This document shows positions 54,035 to 62,329 of a stretch of 64,000 nucleotides of DNA, piece after piece. Source of the stretch: Bradyrhizobium sp. 186. GTDB taxonomy: Bacteria > Pseudomonadota > Alphaproteobacteria > Rhizobiales > Xanthobacteraceae. The notes beneath the pieces are model-generated. The model did not search any database and was not told the origin of the DNA. It saw nothing but the letters and a program-made list of their open reading frames with translations. The position numbers and the translations under genes were made by a program. Every line of letters starts with the position of its first letter. Position 1 is the stretch's first letter. The DNA is taken from positions 2,976,001 to 3,040,000 of the forward strand of contig NZ_CP082164.1 of NCBI RefSeq assembly GCF_023101685.1, given 5' to 3'.

Positions 54035-55360
54035 ATGAAAGTTCTCATCGTTTCGACGCCCGCGACGGGTCATCTCAATCCGTTGCTACCGATCGGCCGC
54101 AGCCTGATGGAAGAGCATCACGAGGTCGTGTTCTTGACCGGAAGCGCGCTGCGTCAGCGCATCGAGGGCACTGGCGCAAAGTTCTTGGCCTTTCCACCGG
54201 AGGCTGATCTCGATCTTCGCGACCACCATGCGGTCGTCCCTGAGCTGAAGGAGATCGCCCCAGGCCCGGAATGGCTGCGTGTTGCCCTGGAGCGCATCTT
54301 TGTCGACACCATTCCCGCGCAGTATGCCGGGATGCGGCGGGTCCTGCGCGATGTTCCGGCAGATATCATCGTTGGCGATGACATGATGTTCGGCGTCGTC
54401 CCGATGCTGCTTGGGCCGCGCTCGGAACGACCGCCGATCGTTCTTTGCGGCACCTCGATCCTGCACTGGCGACGCGATGACGGCGCGCCACTTTTCCTGG
54501 GCCTGCCGCCGGCGAGCAACCAAGCGCAGCGCGACGAATATGCGGCGATCGCGCGCGATTATGACCGGATCGTCAACCAACCAATCGCGCTTCGCCTGAA
54601 CAAGATCCTGAAAGAGCTTGGTGTCGGACCGTTGTCGACGGGCATGTTCGAATCCGTCGTGGAGCTCGCCGATGCCTATATGCAGCTCTCGGTTCCGGGC
54701 TTCGAGTATCCGCGTGACGTTCCGGCCACGGTGCATTTCGTCGGCACGCCGCCGATCATGCCGAACCAGGTGCCGCTACCGTCCTGGGCGCGCGATCTGG
54801 ATGGCTCGCGCAAGGTGGTGCTGGTCACCCAGGGAACGGTGGCAAATCATGATTTTGGCCTTCTGGTCCGCCCCACCCTGGCGGCACTCGCGACGGAGCC
54901 CGACCTGCTCGTCGTTGCGACGGCAGGCGGTCGTCCAGTCGATGCGATCCCGGGTCCCATTCCCGATAATGCGCGAGTGGCAAGCTATCTGCCCTTTGAA
55001 TGGATTTTGCCCAAGACCGACGTCTTCGTCACCAATGGCGGCTATGGCAGCGTGAACCAGGCGTTGAGCTTCGGGATCCCGATCGTCACCGCCGGGCTGA
55101 CGGAAGACAAGGCCGATGTCAACGCGCGCATTGCGTGGTCCGGTGTCGGCATCAATCTCGCCACCAACGAGCCTGCGCCGCGCGCTCTTGGCGAGGCTGT
55201 CCGCACCGTTCTGGCAAAGCCTACCTTTCGCGCGCATGCGACCGCGATGGCCGCCGAGTTCGCAAGGCTCGACACCCGGACAGAGATGCTTCGCATCGTC
55301 AGCGAGACCGCACGGAGCGGCGCCTGGCTCAGGACATGGCGCGAACAGCCCACTTGGTGA
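54035..55360 (+). CDS. UGT-like (GT1 / MGT) glycosyltransferase
   Basis: A 441-residue GT-B glycosyltransferase; ATG 54035 with GGAGAA upstream. The N-terminal HxNP-type motif is in STPATGHLNPLLPIGRSLM, and the C-terminal sugar-nucleotide region has ASYLPFEWILPKTDVFVTNG followed by GYGSVNQALSFGIPIV, where the usual HGG histidine is replaced by N. Family members transfer a sugar from UDP- or dTDP-sugars to phenolic or macrolide acceptors. The Asn substitution could weaken donor binding. No neighbour indicates an acceptor. Confidence 0.9.
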   Translation: MKVLIVSTPATGHLNPLLPIGRSLMEEHHEVVFLTGSALRQRIEGTGAKFLAFPPEADLDLRDHHAVVPELKEIAPGPEWLRVALERIFVDTIPAQYAGMRRVLRDVPADIIVGDDMMFGVVPMLLGPRSERPPIVLCGTSILHWRRDDGAPLFLGLPPASNQAQRDEYAAIARDYDRIVNQPIALRLNKILKELGVGPLSTGMFESVVELADAYMQLSVPGFEYPRDVPATVHFVGTPPIMPNQVPLPSWARDLDGSRKVVLVTQGTVANHDFGLLVRPTLAALATEPDLLVVATAGGRPVDAIPGPIPDNARVASYLPFEWILPKTDVFVTNGGYGSVNQALSFGIPIVTAGLTEDKADVNARIAWSGVGINLATNEPAPRALGEAVRTVLAKPTFRAHATAMAAEFARLDTRTEMLRIVSETARSGAWLRTWREQPTW

Positions 55361-55607
55361 GAGAGAGGCGATCCAGCAATTCAAGCGCCTGATCGCGTTT
55401 GCGAATCGTGAATTAACTACTGGATACTCCGAAATGGATGAGCATGCAGGCGCGGTGCTGAGAAATCCACCTTTCATAAGATTGAGTGGCCGGAGCGTGA
55501 CATTGCCGCGATAATGCGGAGCACGGTCGATGCTAAAAGAGGTGGCATAGGCCGGGGGCCGGCATCCTCCGAACCGGACTGCATCGGCACAGACACAGCG
55601 CTTTATC

Positions 55608-56240
55608 TCACCAGCGCAGGACACGATGCCCAACGATGGCGCCAACGGCCGCCATGATGGCACAAGCCACTGCGTACCAGATCGCGACAAAAGCCGTGCC
55701 GTCATTCCTGCATGCCAGGGTATAGGCCAAAGCCCCGATAGATCCGGAATGCATTCCAAGGACTGCTCCCGCGAAAAGGGGCTGCGTCGGCGCGGCTTTC
55801 CGCATGAAGACGAAGGTCAGGATCATATCTGGCAGCGAAAGAAAAAGAATGTGGCCCACGCAGATGGCAACGGCAGTGTCGGTTCTCCCCATGATCGGAA
55901 ACCCGGTTGGATCGAATATGACACCACAAGCCAGAAGAATGACCGCTGGCAATAGGGCGCATAGTGCGGTGGCGGATGCGCCGGGCGTCGCGGCGTAGAG
56001 CGCCACGACCGACGTCCCCACCGCCAGGGCGCCTGCGAAGACAACCTTGAACGCGAACGGCATGCGGACCGCCATATCGGCGAAGTCCTGGCGGATGCCG
56101 ATGATCGAAAAGAGGAGAAGGAGCGCGAAGGCCAACGACGCGGCACCGGTGACCGCGAAGACGGCCTGGAGGGAAGCGCCCCGCCGCGGCGTGCCGGCCG
56201 TGCTCGCAAGGGAATGAATGAGGTCATCGGTGCTCGTCAT
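55608..56240 (-). CDS. nrsF: NrsF-type membrane anti-sigma factor (DUF1109)
   Basis: A 210-residue inner-membrane protein with about six hydrophobic helices and a short cytoplasmic N-terminus (DDLIHSLASTAG). It belongs to the DUF1109/NrsF family, which holds its partner ECF sigma factor at the membrane until a redox or metal stress modifies conserved cysteines; candidates are in LLACGVIFD, VAICVGH and YTLACRNDG. The start overlaps the end of the sigma gene by 17 bp, so they are coupled. Confidence 0.88.
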   Translation of the reverse strand: MTSTDDLIHSLASTAGTPRRGASLQAVFAVTGAASLAFALLLLFSIIGIRQDFADMAVRMPFAFKVVFAGALAVGTSVVALYAATPGASATALCALLPAVILLACGVIFDPTGFPIMGRTDTAVAICVGHILFLSLPDMILTFVFMRKAAPTQPLFAGAVLGMHSGSIGALAYTLACRNDGTAFVAIWYAVACAIMAAVGAIVGHRVLRW

Positions 56241-56829
56241 GCCCGCTCCTTGAGCGTCGTGTGTTCATCGGAGTAGTGTCCGCAGCCTGCAGAAGACGGT
56301 TGATCGCGCGGTGTAGCGTCATCCGGACCACGCCCTCGCTGGTCGCAAGCTCCTGGGCGACGTTGCGGACGGATGCGCCTTCGACCGCAATCGCCCGGAC
56401 GACCTTGCGTTGGCCAACCGGCAGCACCGCAAGGTGGCGATCCAGCTCCCATATTGAGCGATTGGTCTCGTCCGGCGGGGCAACCATTTCGAGCCAACCG
56501 TCAAGAGGCAGATCGACACGTCGCCGCGTGTCATTTCGGCGGTGGCGCACGAAATCGATGAGCTTGTAGCGAGCGATCGTGTGTAACCATGGCAGGAACG
56601 GGCGAGCCGGATCCCAGGTGTGCCGCTTGCCGTGCAGGCCTATGAGTATCTCCTGCACCAGATCTTCAGTCTCATGCGCACCGAAGCCCACGCGAATGAG
56701 ACGCGGGGTAAGCGATCGACGCAGGCCAGTCGCAACTTCCTTGAGCATGCGCTCATATACGACGGCTTCGCCGCGCCGCTCGGCGCGCATGGCCTCTGCC
56801 CAGAGCTGCTCTCGCTCTTCCACAGTCAT
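56224..56829 (-). CDS. ECF sigma factor (SigF-like, partner of NrsF)
   Basis: A 201-residue sigma-70-family protein. Region 2 includes AHETEDLVQEILIGLHGKRH, with PFLPWLHTIARYKLIDFVRH, and region 4 includes GASVRNVAQELATSEGVVRM followed by TLHRAINRLLQAAD. Start ATG 56829 is chosen; the frame is open further upstream without a start signal. In Caulobacter and bradyrhizobia the same pair responds to metal or oxidative stress and induces a small regulon. A 50-bp imperfect copy of its N-terminal coding part lies in its upstream region. Confidence 0.9.
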   Translation of the reverse strand: MTVEEREQLWAEAMRAERRGEAVVYERMLKEVATGLRRSLTPRLIRVGFGAHETEDLVQEILIGLHGKRHTWDPARPFLPWLHTIARYKLIDFVRHRRNDTRRRVDLPLDGWLEMVAPPDETNRSIWELDRHLAVLPVGQRKVVRAIAVEGASVRNVAQELATSEGVVRMTLHRAINRLLQAADTTPMNTRRSRSGHDEHR

Positions 56830-56962
56830 CGATTCGGCTCTCGCTGCTCTTCGCGTGAGAAATTCGGACCACAGCCCCGTGAGCCGGTCGTAAGAGCTGC
56901 ATTCGTCCGAAGGACGTATCGGAGCGCATTGTGATCCTTTCAAGGAGAAGCGGCGCAAGCGG

Positions 56963-57012
56963 CCGACGCAGGGCAGTCGCAACTTCTTTGAGCATGCGCT
57001 CATATGCGACGG
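56963..57012 (-). repeat. Partial duplication of the sigma-factor N-terminal coding region
   Basis: These 50 bases match 56716-56765, inside the sigma gene, at 46 positions and encode YERMLKEVATALRR in the minus frame, against YERMLKEVATGLRR in the gene. The copy stands in the intergenic region between the sigma gene and marR, in the same orientation. Confidence 0.85.
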
Positions 57013-57068
57013 ATGATCCTTCCCCTTCACGATGACGTGTTTGCAAGGGGCGCGCGCTTGCCATTTTC

Positions 57069-57104
57069 ATAAGCAAGCTTATCAAAAAGATAAGCAAGCT
57101 TATC
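57069..57104 (+). promoter_or_regulatory. Paired MarR operators upstream of the efflux operon
   Basis: Two palindromes, ATAAGCAAGCTTAT (57069-57082) and GATAAGCAAGCTTATC (57089-57104), have centres 21 bp apart, that is two helical turns on the same DNA face. A further half-palindrome ATAAGCTTA follows. They end 24 bp before the marR start, the usual place for MarR autoregulation. Confidence 0.75.
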
Positions 57105-57128
57105 ATAAGCTTACGTAGGAGAAGAACC

Positions 57129-57611
57129 ATGGAGGTCGAATCCCCCACCCTTGGTTTTCTGCTGCACGAAGTCGCGCGGTTGCTCAGGAAAAGGTTTGAG
57201 CAGATTTCCCGCGAATCCGGGTTGACGCGATCGCAATGGCAGGCACTGGCCTACCTGGCCCAGAACGAAGGCATCAACCAAAGCGGATTGGCAGAACTCC
57301 TCGACATAGAGCCGATCACCCTTTCGCGCATCTTGGACAAGCTAGAGGCCTGCGTACTGATCGAACGACATCCGGATTCGTCCGACCGGCGGGTCCGGAT
57401 CCTCCGGCTTGCTCCGGCAGCCCGGCCAAAGCTGACGCAGGCGCGCAAGCTCGGCGACATCACCCGCCGCGAGGCGTTGACTGGTCTATCCGAGGCGGAC
57501 GGTTTGCGCCTGCTGGAGACCCTCAAAGTTCTGAAATTCAACCTCACCGAAGCGTGCGACTTCGGTGGAAAAACAGAAGCGAGCAAGCCATGGGTAGTAC
57601 CGGCGAAGTAA
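57129..57611 (+). CDS. MarR-family transcriptional regulator
   Basis: A 160-residue regulator. ATG 57129 with GGAGAAG upstream. The winged helix is GINQSGLAELLDIEPITLSR with the wing PDSSDRRVRILRL containing the DxRxxR motif. Such proteins repress efflux operons and release DNA when they bind phenolic compounds. It is the first gene of an operon with EmrA- and EmrB-like proteins; its end overlaps emrA by 22 bp. Confidence 0.93.
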   Translation: MEVESPTLGFLLHEVARLLRKRFEQISRESGLTRSQWQALAYLAQNEGINQSGLAELLDIEPITLSRILDKLEACVLIERHPDSSDRRVRILRLAPAARPKLTQARKLGDITRREALTGLSEADGLRLLETLKVLKFNLTEACDFGGKTEASKPWVVPAK

Positions 57612-58897
57612 ATCCCAAACGGCACGGTGCCGACGTCGAAAAGGCCATCCTCCATAGTGATCCACCGGGCGCTGAGGACAAGGTCTATCGTTTGACGCGC
57701 CATCCGCCGGAGGCGAGGGATGCTCCAGACACTGATGCAGCCGCCGAGCCGACAGCGAAAGAGCGGCCGGATCGTCGCAAATCGTCTGGCGAACCGCAGC
57801 ACCTGCCTCCGTCGGCCGCCCCGGGAGCACCGAAAAAATCGCGAAAGCGGATTTTGATGTTTGCCCTGTTGCCGGTGGCGCTGATGGTCGGCGGCTATCT
57901 CTATGTGACGGGGGGCGCTGTCATGTCGACTGACAACGCCTACGTCCAGGCCGACATGGTCGGATTGTCCACCGACGTTTCCGGGATTGTCACCGACGTG
58001 TTCGTTCACGACAACCAGAAGGTTGCGAAGGGCGACGTGCTGTTCAAGCTGGACGACCTGCCATTCCGGCTGGCGCTGGATCGCGCTGAAGCTCAGATCG
58101 GAAACACCCGGAACGATCTCGTCGCGCTGCAGGCCAGCTACCGCAACATGCAGAGTCAGGTCGAACAGGCCAAGACTGATGTCGATTTCAACAATGTCAA
58201 CTTCAAGCGCCAGCAGCAGTTGATCACCAACGACTTCACCCCGCGGGCGACGTTTGACGCGGCCCGCAATACGCTGCAAGCATCGCAGCAGAAGCTGGCC
58301 TCGCTGGAAGCGCAACTTGCCGGAATCGCCGCAAACCTGAATAACGATCCGGATGCGCCGATTGAGGATCATCCGCGCTACAAGGATGCGCTGGCCGCGC
58401 GCAACGAGGCCGCGCGCCAGCTTTCCCATACCGTTGTCAAAGCACCCTTCGCAGGAATCGTGACCAACGTGCCGTCGTTGCAGCCTGGCCAATATCTCGC
58501 CGCCGCAGCAACAGCATTCAACATCGTGTCAACCGATCATGTCTGGGTTCAAGCCAGTCCGAAGGAAACGGAACTGACTTATGTCAAGCCCGGACAGAAG
58601 GTGACGGTCGACGTCGATAGCTATCCTGGCAAGCGATGGGTTGGCACGGTCGAAAGCATAAGCCCGGCGTCGGCATCGAGCTTTTCATTGCTTCCGGCCG
58701 AAAATACCAGCGGCAACTGGGTCAAGGTTGTCCAGCGCATTCCGATGCGCATCCGGGTCAACAATGCGCCTGACAAGCCGTCATTGCGCGTCGGTATGAG
58801 CGTGGAATTGAACGTCGACACCGGACACGAGCGCGGACTGCCCAGCTTCATCACTGACCTGTTCAGCTCCTCGTCCTCGGAAAGCGAAAATGACTGA
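57590..58897 (+). CDS. EmrA-type membrane-fusion protein
   Basis: A 435-residue periplasmic adaptor. ATG 57590 lies inside the marR end. Residues 1-85 are a cytoplasmic charged tail; residues about 86-105 (ILMFALLPVALMVGGYLYV) the membrane anchor; then STDNAYVQADMVGLSTDVSG, a coiled-coil hairpin, the lipoyl half AQ...VVKAPFAGIVTNVPSLQ and a beta-barrel with YVKPGQKVTVDVDSYPG. Family members link an inner-membrane MFS pump to an outer-membrane channel. Encoded with its MFS partner with an 8-bp overlap. Confidence 0.93.
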   Translation: MGSTGEVNPKRHGADVEKAILHSDPPGAEDKVYRLTRHPPEARDAPDTDAAAEPTAKERPDRRKSSGEPQHLPPSAAPGAPKKSRKRILMFALLPVALMVGGYLYVTGGAVMSTDNAYVQADMVGLSTDVSGIVTDVFVHDNQKVAKGDVLFKLDDLPFRLALDRAEAQIGNTRNDLVALQASYRNMQSQVEQAKTDVDFNNVNFKRQQQLITNDFTPRATFDAARNTLQASQQKLASLEAQLAGIAANLNNDPDAPIEDHPRYKDALAARNEAARQLSHTVVKAPFAGIVTNVPSLQPGQYLAAAATAFNIVSTDHVWVQASPKETELTYVKPGQKVTVDVDSYPGKRWVGTVESISPASASSFSLLPAENTSGNWVKVVQRIPMRIRVNNAPDKPSLRVGMSVELNVDTGHERGLPSFITDLFSSSSSESEND

Positions 58898-59798
58898 TTC
58901 CACCGCCGTCGAGGCTCGGCCGATCAACCGGCCGGCCATCACGGCCTGCGTGATCCTGGCCGTGATCATGCAGGCGTTGGATACCACAATCGCCAACGTC
59001 GCGCCTCCCTACATACAGGGGAGCGTTTCGGCCAGCGCCGATCAGATCAATTGGGTACTGACATCCTACATTGTGGCCGCCGCGATCATGACTCCGCCAT
59101 CCGGCTTTCTCGTCAACAAGTTCGGGCGCCGGCAGGTCCTGATGGCGGCAGTCGCCGGCTACCCCGTCGTCACGGCCGGGCTCGTCATGGGCCCACGCGG
59201 TATTGGGACCATGGTCTGCATGTTCGCGGCCGGTAGGCTGATGGGGCGGATCGACACCAGGATACTCCTCGTGATTGGTCTGCTGCTGACGGCGTGGGCC
59301 CTCTTCGACATGACCGATTGGACCCCCGACGTCTCGCAATGGACGATCGCGGTGACCGGTTTCATTCAGGGCGCGGGACTTGGATTTCTTTTTGTCCCGC
59401 TAACCACTGTGACCTTTGCCACGCTTGCCCCAGAGCAGCGGCCCGACGCAACCGGTCTGTACAACCTCTCACGAAACGTCGGCTCCAGCGTGGGAATCTC
59501 CGTCGTTTCCTATCTTTTGACCAGGAATGGCCAAATCAACCACGCCATCATCGGAAGCCATGTCATGGCGGTTAATCCCGGATTCAGGAACAGCGTCATC
59601 GCGCACGCGTGGAGCCCATGGACCGCCTCAGGACGGGCCGCCCTCGATCAGGTCATCCAGAACCAGGCTTCCATCATCAGCTACATTGACGACTTCAAAC
59701 TGATGATGGTTCTCTCGCTGGGCGCCATCCCGCTGGTGCTGTTGCTGCGGCGTGCTGCGTCGGAGGCAGGTAGCGACCATGCGATGGTCATGGAATGA
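58890..59798 (+). CDS. EmrB-type MFS efflux pump with large in-frame internal deletion
   Basis: A 302-residue protein; DHA2-family pumps are about 500. Residues 1-90 are the normal start (MQALDTTIANVAPPYIQGSV, INWVLTSYIVAAAIMTPPSG, NKFGRR). At about residue 90 (base 59160) the sequence passes directly from AAVAG to YPVVTAGLVMGPRGIGTMVC, a segment normally near residue 300. Roughly 200 residues (helices 3 to about 9) are missing with the frame kept. The C-terminal half is otherwise typical. It probably cannot transport; the gene overlaps emrA and is otherwise intact, so the deletion may be recent. Confidence 0.9.
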   Translation: MTDSTAVEARPINRPAITACVILAVIMQALDTTIANVAPPYIQGSVSASADQINWVLTSYIVAAAIMTPPSGFLVNKFGRRQVLMAAVAGYPVVTAGLVMGPRGIGTMVCMFAAGRLMGRIDTRILLVIGLLLTAWALFDMTDWTPDVSQWTIAVTGFIQGAGLGFLFVPLTTVTFATLAPEQRPDATGLYNLSRNVGSSVGISVVSYLLTRNGQINHAIIGSHVMAVNPGFRNSVIAHAWSPWTASGRAALDQVIQNQASIISYIDDFKLMMVLSLGAIPLVLLLRRAASEAGSDHAMVME

Positions 59799-59859
59799 AG
59801 CTGCATTGCGGCGCTCCACGACCATTGAACACAACGACTGTTAATGAGGAGGTACGCAT

Positions 59860-60087
59860 ATGAATAGAGTTCTTCTGGCGCTGGCGTTGCTCGCGAGCCT
59901 ATCGACCGAAACCGTTGCTCAGCACGCTGGTACCGACCAGGACGAGAAGGCTTGCATCCACGACGTTGAGCGACTGTGTCGCAAGTGGATGGATCAAGGT
60001 GATTTTACCATTCTGGCCTGCCTGAAGGAAAATCGCGCCAGGCTACACCCGGCTTGCCGAGACGTGCTGATCAGACATGGGCAATAG
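59860..60087 (+). CDS. Small exported cysteine-rich protein
   Basis: A 75-residue protein with a GAGGAGG ribosome site. The first ~20 residues are a Sec signal (MNRVLLALALLASLSTETVA). The mature 55 residues contain four cysteines in a C-x8-C-x13-C-x11-C-like pattern (KACIHDVERLCRKW, ILACLKENRARLHPACRDVL), resembling one cysteine-rich (GLG1-like) repeat, probably two disulfides. It follows the efflux operon by 61 bp. Function unknown; likely periplasmic. Confidence 0.75.
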   Translation: MNRVLLALALLASLSTETVAQHAGTDQDEKACIHDVERLCRKWMDQGDFTILACLKENRARLHPACRDVLIRHGQ

Positions 60088-60222
60088 CTGCGTAAGAGTG
60101 CAACCAATCGGATTTACTTCGGCCGGACCATGCGCACGACACCAAGTACGCCCTCCCGGGGGGCCTTGATGCGCATGAGCCAAAATGACGGCGCCAGCGA
60201 TCACATCTTATCATTTTGATAC

Positions 60223-61818
60223 TTACAGCGTTGGAGGCGGCCTCTCCGAATATGGGTTCGTTGTTCCAAGTTGGTCCGTGCCCGTATCAGTGCCTTCCGA
60301 TGAACCACCCGCGAACGGAATGAGCAATAGTCCGAGCAATGCCACGCAAGCGAGGAGGGCCCAGGCTTCGTTGGCACTGAGCGCGAACGCGGCCTTTTCG
60401 ACCATGGGACGCAGATAGGCTTCAATCGTGGCATCCGATACCTCCGGAGGGCGGTGGGTAAACAACATCAGGTCAAGCCCGATCGCCTGAGCCGCAGTCA
60501 CATCGCCCGCAATCAGACGCTCGCGCAGAGCTTCGGCGTGCTCGCCGGTGCGGCCATAAAGGATCGTATCGATCAGCGCGATACCGATTGCGCCCCCAAC
60601 GTTTCGCATCAGATTGAACAGGCTGCTTGCGTCGGGTACCTGTGATGCGGTCAGCGAACCCAACGCCAGCCTGGTCGGAGGCAGCAGGCAAAACATGATC
60701 GCAACGCCGCGCAAAACTTGCGGCCAGAACATTTCCTTGAAGTCGGCGACACGGCTCTCGAATGCACTGCAACCCAGTCCGATCGCGAGCAGACCAAACC
60801 CCACCGCCGATAACCAGCGGGGATCAAATCTGCTTTCCAGCGTGCCGGCAATCGGCGCGGTCACCAGCTGCGAAACGCCGGTGACGAGCATAATCGTGCC
60901 TATTTCAAATGCGTCATGATGTCGAACATAGGCAAGGAAGACCGGCATGAGATAGACCGAGCCAAACAATCCAACTCCGAGAAAGAAACTCAATGCGCAA
61001 CCGATCGCAAACGAGCGCGATCTGAATGTCGATAGCTCGACCACCGGATACGCGGCCCCGAGTGTTCGGACGGCGAAGACAGTTGCCGCGGCAGCACTCA
61101 GGACGATCAGGATAGAGCAGAATGGAGAAAGCCACCCATGTTGCGGGCCTTCCTTCAGTCCGATCTCCAGGCTTGCAAGCGAAACCGCCAGAAGTGCGAG
61201 AGAAGGCACGTCGAGTGTAGTCAGATCAGAAAGCCGAGGCCGCTCGCTCGGGAGCAGCATTGGCGCGGCGAGTGCGGCGATCACGCCGGGGGCGACATTG
61301 ATCAGAAACAGCCAATGCCAGGACCAAGCTTCGGTAATCCAGCCACCGACCACCGGCCCGATCGTGGGCGCCAGCACGGCCATGATGCCGGCCATTGTGG
61401 TGGCAACGGGATGCAAACGGATCGGAAACAGCAGGAAGACAGCGGAAAAAACTGCCGGAATCAACACGCCGCCAGCAAAGCCCTGAAGCGCGCGGAAGCA
61501 GACAAGTATCGTAAAACCGCCGCTGAACGCGCAACCGATGGAGGCGAGGGTAAAGAGGCTGATCGCAATAACGAACAGCCATCGCAGCGTCAGAGCGCGC
61601 GTAAGCCACCCGGTCAGTGGAATGGCGATGATCTCGGCGATCAGATACGCGGTTTGAATCCAGCTCATCGCCTCTCGCGATATGGCGAGTGTACTCTGGA
61701 TCGTGGGCAGCGAAGTGGCGACGACCTGAATGTCGAGGATCGCCATGAACATGCCAAGGCACATCAGGACGAAGCCAAGCCACGTAGCCGCACTCGGCTC
61801 GGTAACCCGCTCAGTCAT
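60223..61818 (-). CDS. DHA2-family MFS exporter in the polyketide operon
   Basis: A 531-residue, about 14-helix drug:H+ antiporter. ATG 61818 overlaps the upstream methyltransferase stop by 8 bp. Family motifs are LDIQVVATSLPTIQSTL in helix 1, RALQGFAGGVLIPAVFS in helix 4-5 and the antiporter motif C APTIGPVVGGWITEAWSWHW. Placed last in an operon with a type III polyketide synthase and a methyltransferase, it is likely to export the product or give resistance to it (inference). Confidence 0.92.
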   Translation of the reverse strand: MTERVTEPSAATWLGFVLMCLGMFMAILDIQVVATSLPTIQSTLAISREAMSWIQTAYLIAEIIAIPLTGWLTRALTLRWLFVIAISLFTLASIGCAFSGGFTILVCFRALQGFAGGVLIPAVFSAVFLLFPIRLHPVATTMAGIMAVLAPTIGPVVGGWITEAWSWHWLFLINVAPGVIAALAAPMLLPSERPRLSDLTTLDVPSLALLAVSLASLEIGLKEGPQHGWLSPFCSILIVLSAAAATVFAVRTLGAAYPVVELSTFRSRSFAIGCALSFFLGVGLFGSVYLMPVFLAYVRHHDAFEIGTIMLVTGVSQLVTAPIAGTLESRFDPRWLSAVGFGLLAIGLGCSAFESRVADFKEMFWPQVLRGVAIMFCLLPPTRLALGSLTASQVPDASSLFNLMRNVGGAIGIALIDTILYGRTGEHAEALRERLIAGDVTAAQAIGLDLMLFTHRPPEVSDATIEAYLRPMVEKAAFALSANEAWALLACVALLGLLLIPFAGGSSEGTDTGTDQLGTTNPYSERPPPTL

Positions 61819-62329
61819 GATGCGCCACGCACAATGTCTCACGGGATGCGGCGAGGGCGCGGTTTTCGGCCCGTATGCGGATCGCGAGAACCGCAGCGTT
61901 GAGGATGGTGAAGACGACGGCCAGCAGCGGCAGACCTAGAACCAACGGAAGCACGGCGATCTCGCCAGCGACCACGGCATAGTTAGGATGCGACAGAAAT
62001 CGATAGGGTCCCGCCGACACGAGCGGCTGTCCGGGCAGAACAATAATCCGCGTCGTCCATCGTGAGCCGAGCGTCCGGATTACCCAGAAGCGAAGGCACT
62101 GAAGGATAAGGTAGCCGGCCAGGGCAACGACATTCACCGGTTGATCGTGTCCGAACACCCACAGCGACAACAGCCAGGCTGCATGAACCGCGACGATCAG
62201 CGGATAATGCCGGGGTGCCGCCTCAACGGCGCCGCCGGCCAGGAGCTTTCGAGTGTTAGAGTGTGAATGGACGAGTTCGCCGGCGCGCTGCAGCGTGACT
62301 ACGCCGAGGATGAGTTCAGAAAACGTCAC
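61811..62329 (-). CDS. Isoprenylcysteine carboxyl methyltransferase-like membrane enzyme
   Basis: A 172-residue membrane protein with about four hydrophobic helices. The ICMT SAM-binding signature appears as SAGPYRFLSHPNYAVVAGEI near residues 105-125. In bacteria such genes beside type III polyketide synthases methylate phenolic lipids (the SrsB/BpsB-type O-methyltransferases) rather than prenyl-cysteines. Its ATG overlaps the synthase stop by 4 bp (ATGA) and its stop overlaps the exporter start by 8 bp, so the three are translationally coupled. Confidence 0.9.
   Translation of the reverse strand: MTFSELILGVVTLQRAGELVHSHSNTRKLLAGGAVEAAPRHYPLIVAVHAAWLLSLWVFGHDQPVNVVALAGYLILQCLRFWVIRTLGSRWTTRIIVLPGQPLVSAGPYRFLSHPNYAVVAGEIAVLPLVLGLPLLAVVFTILNAAVLAIRIRAENRALAASRETLCVAHHD

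Noticed and set aside
57251..58492. 413-codon minus-strand frame
   Set aside because: Antisense to marR and emrA; no domain.
61138..61902. 254-codon plus-strand frame, very rich in charged residues
   Set aside because: Antisense to the DHA2 exporter; charged composition mirrors hydrophobic codons on the other strand.
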